Positions 8,858 through 19,172 are shown, numbered from the stretch's first letter. The stretch: DNA of 64,000 nucleotides from Terriglobia bacterium (GCA_009838515.1 VXRL01000084.1:62001-126000); one strand, 5' to 3'. Notes: generated by a model from the letters alone, not told the origin. Numbers and translations: made by a program.

Positions 8858-10636
8858 TCACCTTGAACTAGTGGGACTCTCTCCCTCGCGTACAACCAAA
8901 ACACGATTCGCCGAGATTTCCTCAAAGCGGTCAACGCGGCCGCTCGGCCATACGACCTCAACTCGCTCAACTTGGTCTTGGTTGCCCAATCCGAAGTGGA
9001 GGCGCGGGTCGTGCGCAGACTGATAGCTGCCCCCGCCAATGCGCTCCGCGACTTGAGTGACTCCACCTGACGAGATGGTGACCCGGGCCCCGATACCGTC
9101 CTTGTTGGAGAGCTCTCCAACCAACTGCACCTGTAGCCAGCCGCTTCGGTTGCCGCCATCATTTCGTAGCAGCTGCAGCTGCTGGCCGTTGTTCGCTACC
9201 AGCACGTCGGTGTCGCCGTCGTTGTCGTAGTCGGCGAACGCGGCTGCGCGGCTGACGCGAGGGCGCGCGACGGCCGCACCGAGTCGTTCGCCGATTTCCT
9301 CGAACTTTCCGCCGACATTGCGGAACACCAGCTTCTTCTCTTGGTACTGAGTGCCTTCGTGGAAGAGTTCGATGTTGTCCAGCACGTGACCGTTCGCAAC
9401 GAAGAGGTCGCGCCAACCATCGTTGTCATAGTCCACAAACCGCGCCCCGAATCCGCTGACGTCAAAAGTGGCATAGCCAATTCCGTCTTCAAAGGTGGCA
9501 TCTAGGAAGGTGCCATCCCGTGCGTTGCGGTACAGCCGGTCGAATTCGAAGTCCAGATGCGTCATATAGAGGTCGGGCCAGCCATCGCCGTCGTAGTCCG
9601 CAGCGTCTACGCCCATCCCCGCCTCGGCCTCGCCGTTCTCGCCTAGAGCCACGCCCGCGATGAACGCCACCTCCTCAAACTTCCGGCCCTCAATGTTGCG
9701 AAACAGGAAGTTCGGCATAGAATCATTCGCGACGAAAATGTCCATCCAGCCATCCCGATCATAGTCAAAGCACACCACGCCCAAGCCATTGCCCGCTTGG
9801 CCCGCCAAGCCCACACTCTCGGTCACATCGTCAAACCCGCCGTCACCCCGATTCCGAAAGAGTGTCGGCTCTTGACCCATGTATCTGTTCGGGTGGCAGT
9901 AAGAGCGATAGCCGGGCCGGCGTTCCCCGCAATGGAAGTTGCGCTCCGGGGACCAATCCAAGTAATTGATGATCACGAGGTCGAGAAGGCCATCGTTGTC
10001 GTAATCGAACCAGGCCGCGCTAGTCGCCCACTTGCCTGCGTTGGCTACGCCCGCCGCCTGGGTTACGTCTTCAAAGGCCCCCTTTCCGTCGTTGCGGTAG
10101 AGCGTGGACCTAGCGTATCCGGTGACGACTAGGTCGGGGTCGCCGTCGTTGTCGTAGTCACCGACGGCCACACCCATAGCGAACAATCCCTCCGCGCCGG
10201 CCGAGGTTGCGGCTGTGACATCCGCGAATTGACCGTCGCCCAAGTTACGGTAAAGAGCGCCTCGCAACGGAACCGAGGGCGCGAACGCATCCGTGCCCGC
10301 ACTGTTCGCAACATAGAAATCAAGCCGGCCGTCACCGTCGTAGTCCAGCCAGGCTGCCCCGCCGCCCATGGTTTCGATCAGGAATTTCTCAGAACTGGCG
10401 GCGTTCTCGTGGACAAACGAAATCCCGGATTCGATAGTCACGTCCACGAACTGGACCGTAGAGCCCAGCTGGTCATTCTCAGCCGTCGCCGAAGCGAGCG
10501 GAAGCAGGGAGCTGGCCACCGCGAGAAAGGCCGTCGGAACGATCCCGAACGTATTGGTGAGTGGGCGCGGCGTGAACGCCCCGCCCTCGACCACGGGCCG
10601 CGCAGCCCCGCTAGGCCCGAGTGACATCGCTGTCAT
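8858..10636 (-). CDS. CRTAC1-family exported protein (FG-GAP/VCBS repeats plus ASPIC/UnbV domain)
   Basis: About 592 residues from the ATG at 10636; the ATG at 10627 or the longer start at 10732 are also possible and none has a strong ribosome site. A hydrophobic export segment (FLAVASSLLPLASATA) lies before the mature part. Calcium-loop repeats of the DxDxDGxxD type recur through the protein: DYDGDGRLDFYVAN, DYDNDGDPDLVVTG, DYDRDGWMDIFVAN, DYDGDGWPDLYMTH, DYDNDGDTDVLVANN. They form a predicted seven-bladed propeller. The C-terminal 100 residues (IGARVTIS, then LHFGLGNQDQVERVEVVWPS) are the ASPIC/UnbV domain. It lies just downstream of the TonB receptor in the same direction. The role is unknown; an outer-surface binding protein working with that receptor is an inference. 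Confidence 0.88.
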   Translation of the reverse strand: MTAMSLGPSGAARPVVEGGAFTPRPLTNTFGIVPTAFLAVASSLLPLASATAENDQLGSTVQFVDVTIESGISFVHENAASSEKFLIETMGGGAAWLDYDGDGRLDFYVANSAGTDAFAPSVPLRGALYRNLGDGQFADVTAATSAGAEGLFAMGVAVGDYDNDGDPDLVVTGYARSTLYRNDGKGAFEDVTQAAGVANAGKWATSAAWFDYDNDGLLDLVIINYLDWSPERNFHCGERRPGYRSYCHPNRYMGQEPTLFRNRGDGGFDDVTESVGLAGQAGNGLGVVCFDYDRDGWMDIFVANDSMPNFLFRNIEGRKFEEVAFIAGVALGENGEAEAGMGVDAADYDGDGWPDLYMTHLDFEFDRLYRNARDGTFLDATFEDGIGYATFDVSGFGARFVDYDNDGWRDLFVANGHVLDNIELFHEGTQYQEKKLVFRNVGGKFEEIGERLGAAVARPRVSRAAAFADYDNDGDTDVLVANNGQQLQLLRNDGGNRSGWLQVQLVGELSNKDGIGARVTISSGGVTQVAERIGGGSYQSAHDPRLHFGLGNQDQVERVEVVWPSGRVDRFEEISANRVLVVREGESPTSSR

Positions 10637-10763
10637 CCATCTGCATCGCTGGCGTCGCGTCAACGGCTGATCGCGGCCGTCGCTGCCCGACCGGACAGGC
10701 CCGCGAATCTTGGAAGGGACCCGAGTCCACATCGGGGCCCTTCCGCATGGAATGTCGGCGGCG

Positions 10764-13700
10764 CTAGAAGACTACCTTCACGCCGAACTGGATGCTGCGT
10801 GCGCTGAATGTGTTCGTGACGCGGCCAAAGTTCCCGCTTTGCAGACTCCCACTCACCGAGCCGAGATTCTCGACGTTGAATACATTGAAGAACTCCGCAC
10901 GTAGGTCGATTCGCCCGCCCTCGCCAAGCAGCGGCACTGGAATCTGCCGCAACAGGTTGAGATCCGTGTTGTTGTAGCCCGGATTGTTGAACGTGTTGCG
11001 TCCAAGCGAGCCAGGCCTAACGGTCTGAGGCTTCGGGAAGTCGCTTGCCTCGAACAGTCCGTTGATGTAGTCGTCCTTGGTCGCGCCCTTGACCGTGTCG
11101 CCGAAGGCTGGCTGGTCGGGCCGGTCGTTGTTGAATCCGTCTGCGTTGAAGTCGCAACCAGTGTTGCCGATCAGGTTGCCGCCGCCGTCGAACACTGGCT
11201 GGAACGGAAGTCCGCAAGACACGTTGAACGGCGAGCCGCTCTGCAGGATCGTCGTGATGCCCACCTGCCAGTCGCCGAGAATCGCCTTGCCAAGGCCGGT
11301 GCGAATAGGAGAGGGAATCTCGAAGATCAAGCTCATGGCGTACTTGTGACGCACGTCGAAACGTGACCGGCCGCGATTCAGGCGCATGTCGGTCAGCTCT
11401 ACCAAGTGCTCGCCAGAGAAGCTGCTGGCCGTATCGACAGCTTTGCCGAAGGTGTAGGCCCCTTGGAACAACAGGCCTTGCGCGAAGCGCTTCTTGAGGC
11501 TGGTATTTATCCCTTGGTAGTAGGACTTGCCGTTGTTCTGCCCGTACTGGATGCTGCCGAAACTCGGATTCAGGCGGTCCAGCCGACCATCGAGCAGGTC
11601 GCCGGAGAAGCGATTGACCTCGTAGTTTTGATACAGCTTCGTTCCCTGTGATCCCACATAGTTCGCCTCGACAGCCCAGTCCCTGCCCAGCGCGTACTGG
11701 AGGCCGAAGAACCAGTTGATCGCGTACTGGTTCTTCAGGTCTGGCTCCCAGATCTGGATCGCGGCGGGCACGCCGATCAGACCGCCGCGCTCGTCCAGCC
11801 CGACCTGCAGGTCCGGGGGCCGGGGAAACATCCATGGCGACTCATTGGTGCTACTGAGGCCATAGACCGGCTTGGCATCCGTCTGCTTGTTGACGTTGGC
11901 AACGGCGAAGATCGGGAGGCTCGTGCAGCAGTCTCGATAGAACTGTCCTCCCGGACGGTCGTAGAACATCCCGCTGCCTGCCCGAATCGACATCTTGCCC
12001 CGCCCCGTGGGATCCCACGCAATCCCGAGCCGGGGTGCAAAGTTGTTCATGTCGGTGGAATTCAGGGGCGGCCCCTGACGCACACCCACGTCGGCAATCC
12101 GCTCCGTGAAGTTGCTGCCGCCACGGAAGTTCGCCCCGACGAAAATCCCGTCTAGGTCGGTCGGAATGGGGAATGCCTCCCAGCGCACGCCCCAACTAAC
12201 TGTCAAGTTCGGCCGTACCTTCCAGTCATCGTTGATGAAGAAGCCCCAATTGGTAAAGCGCGGCCTGAAATCGAATCCCCTGGCGTCGCCCGTCGCCGGA
12301 TCGAAGCCGATGTTCCCGTGGGAGAACGGATCGTCCAGAGCGAAGTCCCAGAGGCTGTTGAAACCGTAGTTCGGCCGCTCCCATACCGCGGCGAACAGCG
12401 CGCCCGCGCCGGGGCATCCGCTGTCGCAGTTGAAGTTCCCGCCGAACTTGAAGGAGTGCGACCCTTTGTTCCAGGTCGTGACATTGCGCCACTGCTGGTT
12501 GTTCTGAATGAACACCGCGTCAGAGAAGCCCTGACCATAGCCCTCAATGCCAGGCACGTTGATGCGCGGAATCTCTCCGCGGCCGATGGGCGCATCGCCC
12601 TCCGCGTGCTGCCACGACCACGAGGTCTCGTTGATCACGTTGGTCGAAATGATGCGCGTCCAGTTCAGATTCGCGAACGCCGTCCACTGCTCCTGCATGT
12701 TGGTGAAGGCGGGATAGACCGACGGATTGCCGAACAGCACTTGCTGGTTCGTGGTGCGGGCAACGCTTCCGTAGATGCGATCCTTGCTCTCGTTGAAGTT
12801 GTGGTCGATGCGCAGGGTCCATTGCATGCCGTCGCGCGGCAGGGTCTGAGCGAAGGAACCGCGCTCGGTGACCGGGAAGTCGCAGGGAAGTGAACCGACC
12901 GGTGTGGAAATCCCCTCGGAACCGCTGCAATCGGAGCCAAGCAGGCCGCCAGCCGTCTGAGCGACGGTCTTCGCTTCCAAGATGTCTGGGAACTCGTTCA
13001 TGACCATCGCGCCGATGTTGTTCGGGTAGCGTTCGCGGACCAAGTTGGCGAACTCGCGGCTCACAACGGTCCGGCTAAACCCGGCACCGACGCCGGACCT
13101 CAAGATGTCCATCGACGCGAACGCGAACGTGCGGTTCTTGATGATTGGCGCACCAAGGCTCCAGTTTGCCTCGTTGCGGCGGAACACCGGCACGCCGGCG
13201 GCTTGGAATCGATTCGGCTTCTGCAGGACGTTGTTGGTGTGGAACCAGCCCAGCGTGCCGTGGACCTCGTTTGTACCCGATTTGGTCACCACATTCACGA
13301 GCACCGAGGAGTTCCTTCCGTACTCTGCGGAAAAGTTGTTGACCGATACTCGGAGTTCCTGCACGGAATCGGCGTTGGGATTGTGATTGACTACGCCGCC
13401 ACGAGGACTGGCGTTGACCGAAGCGCCATCGACGTTGAAGCTGTTGGACTCAGCCCGCTGACCGTTCCCGCTCAGGTTGACGCCATACTCTGCGGAGAAA
13501 ATATCGCCCGTGGCCTGCGCGTAAGCCTGGCCGCCCCCAGAGGGCAGCCCGACAACGCCGGGAGTCAGCACGACCAGGGTCATGAAGTTGCGTCCGACCA
13601 AGGGCAGGTCTGCCACCTCTGTCTCCGCGATCTGGCCGGACACCTTGGCCTCGCCGGTCTCGATCAGCGGCGCTTCCGAAGTCACGCTGACCGTTTCGGT

Positions 13701-14081
13701 TGTTGCTCCGAGCTCCAGCTGAATGTTTAGGGTCGTCGTCTGGGCGACCTCCAACGTCACCCGCTCTTGGACATAGGTCTGAAACCCCTCGGTCCCGACA
13801 GTCACCCGGTAGGTGCTGGCTGCCAGCGCGATAGCGCGATAGCGGCCCGCCCCAGAGGTCTCAACGGTACGGACCGTCCCGGTGTCCACATCTTCGATCT
13901 CAACCTGGACTCCTGGGATGACCGCTCCGGCCGGGTCGCTGATCGTGCCCTCCAGAATGCTGCTGAACTGCGCCTGCAAGCCCGTCGCAGCCGCGACCAA
14001 GAACACCGCGAGACGGAAAGCCCGTCCTGTGCTGAAGCTCCCATCGGAGCCGGAAGCCCTCGACAAGCCTTTTTCGGTCAT
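10764..14081 (-). CDS. TonB-dependent receptor, Oar-like, with carboxypeptidase-type regulatory N-domain
   Basis: 1105 residues, start supported by GGAGG 8 bp upstream. After a signal peptide (FLVAAATGLQAQ) comes a CarboxypepD_reg-like domain at about 40-125 (GTISDPAGAVIPGVQVEI). The plug follows at about 135-300 (DLPLVGRNFMTLVVLTPGVV; SFNVDGASVN), then a long 22-strand-type outer-membrane barrel ending in SIQFGVKVVF with the typical terminal Phe. This class is greatly expanded in Acidobacteriota and takes up oligosaccharides, peptides or other large substrates using TonB energy. The substrate cannot be read here. The CRTAC1 gene follows; two TPR genes are divergent. Confidence 0.92.
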   Translation of the reverse strand: MTEKGLSRASGSDGSFSTGRAFRLAVFLVAAATGLQAQFSSILEGTISDPAGAVIPGVQVEIEDVDTGTVRTVETSGAGRYRAIALAASTYRVTVGTEGFQTYVQERVTLEVAQTTTLNIQLELGATTETVSVTSEAPLIETGEAKVSGQIAETEVADLPLVGRNFMTLVVLTPGVVGLPSGGGQAYAQATGDIFSAEYGVNLSGNGQRAESNSFNVDGASVNASPRGGVVNHNPNADSVQELRVSVNNFSAEYGRNSSVLVNVVTKSGTNEVHGTLGWFHTNNVLQKPNRFQAAGVPVFRRNEANWSLGAPIIKNRTFAFASMDILRSGVGAGFSRTVVSREFANLVRERYPNNIGAMVMNEFPDILEAKTVAQTAGGLLGSDCSGSEGISTPVGSLPCDFPVTERGSFAQTLPRDGMQWTLRIDHNFNESKDRIYGSVARTTNQQVLFGNPSVYPAFTNMQEQWTAFANLNWTRIISTNVINETSWSWQHAEGDAPIGRGEIPRINVPGIEGYGQGFSDAVFIQNNQQWRNVTTWNKGSHSFKFGGNFNCDSGCPGAGALFAAVWERPNYGFNSLWDFALDDPFSHGNIGFDPATGDARGFDFRPRFTNWGFFINDDWKVRPNLTVSWGVRWEAFPIPTDLDGIFVGANFRGGSNFTERIADVGVRQGPPLNSTDMNNFAPRLGIAWDPTGRGKMSIRAGSGMFYDRPGGQFYRDCCTSLPIFAVANVNKQTDAKPVYGLSSTNESPWMFPRPPDLQVGLDERGGLIGVPAAIQIWEPDLKNQYAINWFFGLQYALGRDWAVEANYVGSQGTKLYQNYEVNRFSGDLLDGRLDRLNPSFGSIQYGQNNGKSYYQGINTSLKKRFAQGLLFQGAYTFGKAVDTASSFSGEHLVELTDMRLNRGRSRFDVRHKYAMSLIFEIPSPIRTGLGKAILGDWQVGITTILQSGSPFNVSCGLPFQPVFDGGGNLIGNTGCDFNADGFNNDRPDQPAFGDTVKGATKDDYINGLFEASDFPKPQTVRPGSLGRNTFNNPGYNNTDLNLLRQIPVPLLGEGGRIDLRAEFFNVFNVENLGSVSGSLQSGNFGRVTNTFSARSIQFGVKVVF

Positions 14082-14373
14082 ACCGCGTTACCTCCAATTC
14101 GAAAGGCGGAATTCGCGCCGACATCGGCCACTCCAACGAGGCGTTGGATGGAACGCTGCCATCGCGCCGCGCAACCATCTTAGTGAAGATTTGGGTTCTG
14201 TCAACGGAAATACTTGCCGCCTCGCCGCTTACAGGCCTAGAGCCCTCCTTTGACGTAGGGATCCATCGCTTCTGGCCATGCGCGGCGGCCACCGCCGGAT
14301 TGGATGCTTTGGTGTGCGGAGGAGTGCCGCACGAACAACGGCTTCGGAGAAGACTGTAAGCTAGGGGCGAATC

Positions 14374-15993
14374 GTGCTGCTTGCTCGGATCGGCGCACCC
14401 AAAACCGGCACTCGGCGGCTAGTTCGGCTTGCGGCCGCCGCGACCGTGGTGCTGGCTGGCCTCGCGGAAGTGCGAGACCGAGCGGCTGCCCAGACCCCGC
14501 GCGACCGCTATGGGCAAGCGGTCGCGCACATGGAGCGCGGCGAATGGGCGCCTGCGATCACGCTGCTACGCGATGTCATCGCGGCCGTCCCCGGCAACGC
14601 CAGGTTGCACAACACGCTCGGAATCGCCCTCTCTTCAGACGGCCAAGGCGACGCTGCGGCGGAGCAATTCGGACGTGCGCTCGAGTTGGATCCCGCATAC
14701 ACGTCGGCGCTAAAGAATCTCGCAATGCACGAAATGTCGAGGCATCGGCCGAACGCCGCAAGACCCTATTTCGAGCGGCTGCTGGCCGCCTCGGGCGGGG
14801 ATGCATTCGCCCATCTGGGGCTGGCTGAGATCGCTTTCGCGAACGGCGAATTCACCGATGCCGTCACTCACTTCGAGGCGAGCCTCGGCCTGCTGACGCG
14901 AGACCCGCGGCTGCTGGTGAACTTCGCCACTGCGCTGGTCCGGACCGGCCAGGCAGCAAGAGCCGCGGTCGCGTTGGAAGAGCTGCCCGCGACGGCCCCC
15001 CCGGATCTCCACTTCCAGGCAGGACTTGTCTTAGCAGGAATCGAGCGGTACGCCGAAGCAGCCCGCGAGTTCGAGCGGGCTGACGGCAGCAACGCCGATC
15101 CCTACGAGCTGGGCTTCAATCTCGTATTGGCACACTTCAAGAGCGGGCAACACGCCAAGGCAGCGCTAGCTGGGGAAGCGCTGCTGGAAGCTGGCCACGG
15201 CTCGGCCGAACTGTACAACGTGCTTTCCCAAGCGTACGAGAGTGCGGGCGACACCAAGAGCGCCTACGATGCGCTGCGCACGGCCACCGAACTGGCACCG
15301 GAAGACGAGTCGAACTACGTGGACTTGATCGCGCTGTGCTTGGATCACGAGAATTTCGATCTCGGTATCGAGATCGCCGACATTGCCGTCGGCAGGGTCC
15401 CCGGTTCTCACAGGCTCCACTTGCAACGCGGCGTCGCGCTGGCCATGAAGGGCAGGTTCGAGGATGCCGAGGAGGCGTTCGACCGGGCGACCGCCCTAGC
15501 CCCGGAGGCGAGCTTGCCCGGCACGGCGCTCGGGCTGATCTTGATGCAGCAGGATCGGCTCCCGGAAGCCGTGAGCGTGCTGCGGAAGCGAAGCAAGCGC
15601 GCGGCTGGCGATTACCTAGTCCACTGGTTCTTGGCAGAGGCCCTGCACCGCTCTGGAGTTGAACCGGGATCGGAGGCCGAGGCAGAAGCCGTTCGGGCGG
15701 TACGCCGGTCGGTGGCGCTGAATCCGGAGCTGTTTCAATCGCGGCTTCTGCTGGGCCGCATGCTGGCGCGACGCGGCGTATTCAACGAGGCGATCGAGCA
15801 CCTCCAGAAGGCCCGCGCAATCGATCCGACGGCAGTGGCTGCAACCTACCAGTTGGCTCTCGTGCATCGAAGCCTCGGTGACACGGAACAGGCCAAGGAA
15901 TTGCTCGCACTCGTCGGGCGCCAAAAGGCCGAGGATCGTGAGCAGTTCACCAAGGGTGGCCTGCTCCGCATCGTCCGCGAAGGCAGGCCGTGA
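14374..15993 (+). CDS. Exported tetratricopeptide-repeat protein
   Basis: 539 residues, GTG start with an AGGGG site upstream. The N-terminus (RLAAAATVVLAGLAEVRDRAAAQ) is a signal peptide. The remainder is about 14 TPR-like helix pairs, for example ARLHNTLGIALSSDGQGDAA, AYTSALKNLAMHEMSRHRPN and the late LFQSRLLLGRMLARRGVFNE. No catalytic domain is present. The gene overlaps the next TPR gene by 4 bp (GTGA). It is divergent from the TonB receptor/CRTAC1 pair across a 292-bp spacer. TPR and CRTAC1/ASPIC genes are frequently neighbours in these bacteria, so a shared surface complex is plausible but not shown. Confidence 0.85.
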   Translation: MLLARIGAPKTGTRRLVRLAAAATVVLAGLAEVRDRAAAQTPRDRYGQAVAHMERGEWAPAITLLRDVIAAVPGNARLHNTLGIALSSDGQGDAAAEQFGRALELDPAYTSALKNLAMHEMSRHRPNAARPYFERLLAASGGDAFAHLGLAEIAFANGEFTDAVTHFEASLGLLTRDPRLLVNFATALVRTGQAARAAVALEELPATAPPDLHFQAGLVLAGIERYAEAAREFERADGSNADPYELGFNLVLAHFKSGQHAKAALAGEALLEAGHGSAELYNVLSQAYESAGDTKSAYDALRTATELAPEDESNYVDLIALCLDHENFDLGIEIADIAVGRVPGSHRLHLQRGVALAMKGRFEDAEEAFDRATALAPEASLPGTALGLILMQQDRLPEAVSVLRKRSKRAAGDYLVHWFLAEALHRSGVEPGSEAEAEAVRAVRRSVALNPELFQSRLLLGRMLARRGVFNEAIEHLQKARAIDPTAVAATYQLALVHRSLGDTEQAKELLALVGRQKAEDREQFTKGGLLRIVREGRP

Positions 15994-17624
15994 CTTGGCG
16001 CCGATTCCACGCAGGGCCGTGCCTCCGGGCAATGGGCGCGGCCTGGATTTCGTTCGCGCTCGCAATCCTGGCACCGATTGCTCCGCGAGTTGAACTCGCG
16101 GCACAGACTGCCGAGTCCAAGGTAGCTGCGGCTAGGCACCGCGAGCTGGGCTTTCGCTACCTCAAGGAAGGGAGTCCCCAAGCGGCCCTTGGGCAGTTTC
16201 ACGCGGCGGTCCAGGCAGATGGCGGAGACAAGCGTTCGCGCTTGGCGATCGGTGTCATTCAAGCGGAGCACGGAAGACTGACTGAGGCCCTGGACGAGTT
16301 CGAAGCAGCAGTTGCGATTGACCCGGACTTCGCGGAAGCACACTTTCAGCGCGGGCTGGCGCTCGAGCGGGCGGGACAGGCCGGCGAGGCCGTCGCTTCG
16401 TATCACCAAGCCCTAAGGTCGGCTCCCGACCTTTTGCCGGCCATGTATGCGTTGAGCAGCGCTCTGCGCAAGCGGGGCGACACACTCGGTGCGCGCCGAT
16501 TGCTCGAGCGAGTCGTGGGCGAGTCTCCTGATTTCACAGAAGCGATCGTCAATCTCGCATTGCTCTTGCAGCGCGAGGGCAAGGCTAGGGAAGCGGCCAA
16601 GCACCTTGCCCGAGCAAGCGAGCAGGAGCCGGACAATCCACGGGCTAGACTGGCTCTCGGCATCGTGCTCGCGGAGCTCGACGACATGCCGGGCGCGGTC
16701 TCCAGCTTGCGCGCTGCGGTCAAGCTACAGCCAGACAATCCCGACACGCATTACAACTTGGGCCTGGCACTCGCCAAGAGTCACGGGCCGGAAGAGGCGA
16801 TTCCGCTCTTTCGCGCTGCACTGGCAGTGAATCCGCACTACCCAGGCGCACGTCGTGCCCTCGGTGCCGCGCTCCAGCAGAGCGGCGACCTGATAGGTGC
16901 AGCACAGGAGCTCGAACAGGCGGTTCAGGACTTCGAAGGCGATTCCGACGCACGGAACACCCTTGGGGCGACGCTGCTCCGCTTGAAAGACCTAGACGGT
17001 GCGATCAGGCAGCTAGAAGAGGCGCTGCGCCGCAGCCCACTGCTCGTCAAGGCACACCGCAATCTCGCGCAGGCATATCAAAGGGCCGGGCGCAACGCCG
17101 AAGCACTGGCTGCCAGCGAACAGTCCGAAAGGGCCGCAGCCCGCCAAGCTCGCAGCGGCCGGGCGATGTTGCTTGTACAGCAAGGAAAGAAGCTCCTCGA
17201 GGACGGGGACGCCTCAGCGGCTGCGGAGTCGTTCAACGAAGCCGCCGAAATCAATCCCGATTCGGAGGAGGCTCACCTTTTCTACGGCATTGCGTTGTGG
17301 CGGTCGCGCGGTGATGTCACAGGCTCTCTTAGGTCGATTGACCGCGGATTGCAGATCAATCCCAGGCGTGCGGAAGCGCACTATCGGCGCGGACTGCTCC
17401 TAGAGGCCAGCGACAGACGAGACGAGGCGATGGCGTCGCTCCGGGTCGCCGTCGATCTTGCGCCCAGCCTAGAGGCCGCCCAGCGCAGCTTGGCTGGACT
17501 TGCTCTCAAGGCTGGGGACCTGGAGGTCGCCGCCCAAGCGATTGCCGCTGTGCTAGCGTGGCACCCGGACGATCAAGCCGCCCAACGGCTGCAGGCGCAA
17601 ATCCGTGAGCGAACGGCGCGTTGA
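15990..17624 (+). CDS. Exported tetratricopeptide-repeat protein, second copy type
   Basis: 544 residues from GTG at 15990, translationally coupled to the preceding TPR gene. A hydrophobic segment (GAAWISFALAILAPIAPRV) followed by ELAAQ suggests export. About 13 TPRs follow, several near the consensus, such as PDNPDTHYNLGLALAKSHGP and DSDARNTLGATLLRLKDLDG. It is related in architecture to its neighbour but not a recent duplicate, since the repeats differ throughout. It is presumably a scaffold for protein-protein contacts outside the cytoplasm; the partner is unknown. Confidence 0.85.
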   Translation: MTWRRFHAGPCLRAMGAAWISFALAILAPIAPRVELAAQTAESKVAAARHRELGFRYLKEGSPQAALGQFHAAVQADGGDKRSRLAIGVIQAEHGRLTEALDEFEAAVAIDPDFAEAHFQRGLALERAGQAGEAVASYHQALRSAPDLLPAMYALSSALRKRGDTLGARRLLERVVGESPDFTEAIVNLALLLQREGKAREAAKHLARASEQEPDNPRARLALGIVLAELDDMPGAVSSLRAAVKLQPDNPDTHYNLGLALAKSHGPEEAIPLFRAALAVNPHYPGARRALGAALQQSGDLIGAAQELEQAVQDFEGDSDARNTLGATLLRLKDLDGAIRQLEEALRRSPLLVKAHRNLAQAYQRAGRNAEALAASEQSERAAARQARSGRAMLLVQQGKKLLEDGDASAAAESFNEAAEINPDSEEAHLFYGIALWRSRGDVTGSLRSIDRGLQINPRRAEAHYRRGLLLEASDRRDEAMASLRVAVDLAPSLEAAQRSLAGLALKAGDLEVAAQAIAAVLAWHPDDQAAQRLQAQIRERTAR

Positions 17625-17756
17625 CGGCAAGCCAGTTGCACGGGTCAATCACACCGAACAGCCCCGCGGCACCTTGAGCTGGCCTTTTCCGGACCGGCGG
17701 GCCGGGCCCGATTGGATCTGTCCATAGCGAAGATCATGGGTGCTCGCACCGGACCC

Positions 17757-19172
17757 CTAGGCGCGCGGTTCGGCAGGCCCCTGTACGAGCCTATGTCGCA
17801 TTTGCTCCAACACGTCAGCGTGCTGGGGGTCGGCCACGAGATTCGTGAACTCCCGCGGATCCGATTCGTGGTCGTAGAGTTCCTCGCCACCCCCGTCCCC
17901 TTCCCAGCGGATGTAGCGATACTGATCTGTCCGCACGGTGCGGCCGAAAATGCGGTCTTCCCACTGCACCTGCGAGAACGCGGCATCCTTCACCGAGACG
18001 GAAGGATCGTCCAGCACGGGGGCCAAACTGACACCCTCCAGTCCAGCAGGCGCGGCCAAACCGCATAGGTCAGCCAACGTAGGATAGAAGTCCACGAATT
18101 CCGCCAGTGCCTTCGTAGACCGACCGTTGCCCCGCATCCCAGGGGCCGAGATGATCATCGGCGCCTTGACGGACTCCTCCATCAGGCTCATTTTTTGCCA
18201 GTGCGTGTGCTCCCCGAGGTGCCAGCCATGGTCTCCGAAGAACAGGACGATCGTCCGGTCCGCCTGCCCTAGTCGCTCCAACGCGTCAAGCACGCGTCCA
18301 AGTTGATAGTCCATGAATGACACGGAGGCGTAGTAGCCCCGTAGGGAAATCCGCTGGTTCTCCTCGCTCATGCCCATCTGATTCCAAAGAAACGGTCGCA
18401 GGTTCTTAGCGGGCGCCGGGATGTCGTCAAGGTCATCCGGCGGGTTCGAGACAAGTTCGATCTCCTCCAAGGGATACATATCGAAGAACTCAGTTGGTGC
18501 GACGAACGGCACGTGCGGTCGGACGAATCCCAGCCCCAGGAAGAATGGCTGGTCGGCCGTGGACTCGAGCAGTTCGATCGCCGTGTCGGCGGCCGCGGCA
18601 TCCGCCTGGCCGGACGCGTCGGCCGTTTGGATCCACTGCATCTTCAATCCGTTGCGCAGGTCAGGATTCGGATCACCACCCAGCCCGACGCTCTCGTCCT
18701 CGTCTCCCGGCGGGCTAATCGAGACATCCCACGAAGGCGGGTCTTGGTGTCTCATCGTTCCGACTCCGCCAGGGACTCCCATGTGAAACATCTTCCCGAC
18801 CCGCATGGAGCGCCAGCCGCTGTTCTTGAACAGCTGGGGGAGGGTGACAGCGTCGGGGTGCGTTTCCCTGAAGTTCACCATGGAATTGGTGACGACCCCG
18901 CTCGTGTCGGGGCGCATTCCCGTCATCAGCGAGGCGCGGCTGGGCCCGCAGAACGGGAATTGGCAATACGCGTTGTCGAATCGAACTCCACGTGCGGCGA
19001 GGCGATCGATATGCGGGGACTTGACGACCGGATGGCCGTAGCAGCCCAACGTGGAAGTAAGGTCGTCCGAGGCGACAAACAATACGTTGAGCGGGGGCTC
19101 GGTGCGTTTACAGGCAGCGGCACCAGCGGTCAGCATCGCCGCGAATTCCCGTCGCGAGGGCAAGCTTGTCAT
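17757..19172 (-). CDS. Sulfatase, iduronate-2-sulfatase-like, Tat-type lipoprotein
   Basis: 471 residues. Type I sulfatases hydrolyse sulfate esters using a formylglycine made from Cys in CxPSR. Here the motif is C75-G-P-S-R79, followed by ASLMTG. The metal-binding DD pair is at 36-37 (ASDDLTS), and FFGDHGWHLGEHTHWQK supplies further metal and substrate residues. The C-terminal RTDQYRYIRW and ELYDHESDPREFTNL blocks are typical. The N-terminus (SRREFAAMLTAGAAACK) has a twin-Arg motif and a possible lipobox Cys at 21. The formylglycine-generating enzyme is not in the window. The remnant at 8485 is derived from a close relative. Confidence 0.9.
   Translation of the reverse strand: MTSLPSRREFAAMLTAGAAACKRTEPPLNVLFVASDDLTSTLGCYGHPVVKSPHIDRLAARGVRFDNAYCQFPFCGPSRASLMTGMRPDTSGVVTNSMVNFRETHPDAVTLPQLFKNSGWRSMRVGKMFHMGVPGGVGTMRHQDPPSWDVSISPPGDEDESVGLGGDPNPDLRNGLKMQWIQTADASGQADAAAADTAIELLESTADQPFFLGLGFVRPHVPFVAPTEFFDMYPLEEIELVSNPPDDLDDIPAPAKNLRPFLWNQMGMSEENQRISLRGYYASVSFMDYQLGRVLDALERLGQADRTIVLFFGDHGWHLGEHTHWQKMSLMEESVKAPMIISAPGMRGNGRSTKALAEFVDFYPTLADLCGLAAPAGLEGVSLAPVLDDPSVSVKDAAFSQVQWEDRIFGRTVRTDQYRYIRWEGDGGGEELYDHESDPREFTNLVADPQHADVLEQMRHRLVQGPAEPRA

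Noticed and set aside
17625-17756. GC-rich palindromic stretch considered as an intrinsic terminator
   Set aside because: The stem is imperfect and no U-tract follows in either direction.
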